From Paraphysoderma sedebokerense (taxonomy: Eukaryota; Blastocladiomycota; Physodermatomycetes; Physodermatales; Physodermataceae), in NCBI GenBank assembly GCA_025602915.1, contig JAHLJZ010000021.1:124001-188000 (forward strand): 64,000 nucleotides of DNA. The letters are read 5' to 3'. The notes below the pieces were generated by a model, which had not been told where the DNA came from, did no database searches, and saw nothing but the letters and a program-made list of their open reading frames with translations. Of the stretch, positions 63,495 through 64,000 are shown piece by piece (position 1 is the stretch's first letter; every line of letters starts with the position of its first letter). Made by a program: the position numbers and the translations under genes.

Positions 63495-64000
63495 ATGTCC
63501 ACAAAATACCCGACCTTCACACTTTTTTATTCCGGACATTCGGAGAAAGGTAACCGACCTACGAATCAAGACGAGTTTATCATCGTTCCGTCATTATTCA
63601 AATCTGTTGTGTCGACTTTATTTGCCGTATTCGATGGACACGGTGGAGAAGGAGATAAAGTTGCTAAATTTATATCTCAAAAGTTGATACTACTGTTGTC
63701 GTCGCCAGAGATAGAAACAGAGTTTTTAAAAGATCCCGTAGCATGTTTTAAACTTGTTTTTAAGAAACTGAAAAAAACGTTGGATGAAGATTCGGGAATT
63801 GATGTGTACATGTCTGGAACGACAGTTTGTTGTGTTGTCGTGTTGGAAGGTGGTAAATTGGTGATTGCTAATTTGGGAGATTCCAGAATCGTTGCAGCAA
63901 GGAGAAAAGTAAAGGATAATAATGCAAATTTGGTCGAAGGAGTTGTGTTAACAACGTAAGTGATTTCGGGTTGCAATTTGTGTATGAATAGCCATTTCGG
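63495..64000 (+). CDS. PP2C-type Ser/Thr protein phosphatase, N-terminal part (3' partial)
   Basis: Metal-dependent protein phosphatase of the PPM/PP2C family. The first exon covers 63495-63955 and ends at a donor (ac before gtaagt); the gene continues beyond the window. Visible motifs are motif I with GHSEKGNRPTNQDEF, the metal-binding FAVFDGHGGEGD, SGTTVCCVVV, and LVIANLGDSRIVAARR. These match the conserved order and contain the acidic metal ligands D of NQDEF and D of FDGHGG. The ATG has a good context (acaa before it) and sits right at the catalytic domain, so there is no long N-terminal extension. Which PP2C subgroup it belongs to cannot be told from this part. Confidence 0.9.

Noticed and set aside
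63265-63687. Open frame overlapping the PP2C start
   Set aside because: It begins without an ATG, overlaps the well-supported PP2C exon in another frame, and shows no domain.

Overview
This window looks like nuclear DNA of an intron-rich, moderately AT-rich opisthokont. The best fit is a zoosporic (flagellated) early-diverging fungus or a close fungal relative. Fungal-type genes support this: an Osh3-type GOLD-PH-ORD oxysterol-binding protein, an Rvs167/Hob1-type BAR-SH3 protein, a probable eisosome Pil1-like BAR protein, an Ivy1-like inverse-BAR protein, a DUF4360 secreted protein and Tom70. They sit beside genes normally kept only by lineages with centrioles and flagella: CEP76 and katanin p60. 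Most genes have several short GT-AG introns. Exon joins were worked out by eye from reading frame and family similarity, so ends are good but some internal junctions are provisional.

Layout: 0-1.5 kb, 3' end of an ABCA transporter (+). 2.0-4.5 kb, ABCE1/Rli1 (+). 5.1-6.2 kb, inverse-BAR protein (-). 6.8-8.1 kb, YIPF6 (+). 9.1-10.0 kb, secreted DUF4360 protein (+). 11.1-13.0 kb, Pil1-like BAR protein (+). 13.3-15.4 kb, Rvs167-like protein (-). 16.2-19.7 kb, Osh3-like oxysterol-binding protein (-). Thus four membrane-shaping or lipid-handling genes lie within about 15 kb.

20.2-38.9 kb is the accessory-looking part and the most interesting. It holds three paralogous half-size ABCA transporters (+), three paralogous small secreted six-cysteine peptides of 67-68 residues (-), and one large polytopic receptor-like membrane protein (+). 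Two of the peptide genes are head-to-head with a transporter, which gives a repeated peptide/ABCA cassette. The third lies tail-to-tail with the last transporter. All three peptide genes appear to carry an intron in the 5' UTR just before the start codon.

39.9-64 kb returns to housekeeping genes: a single-pass membrane protein of unknown function (+), Tom70 (+), a PNPOx-like flavoprotein (-), an intronless coiled-coil protein with two CCHC zinc knuckles (+), an intronless GT31-like type II membrane protein whose acidic metal-binding motif is replaced (-), a two-module VOC/glyoxalase-fold protein (+), katanin p60 (-) head-to-head with CEP76 (+), the SM protein Sly1/SCFD1 (+), and the 5' part of a PP2C phosphatase (+) that runs off the window. 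I saw no rRNA, tRNA, CRISPR or recognisable transposable element.
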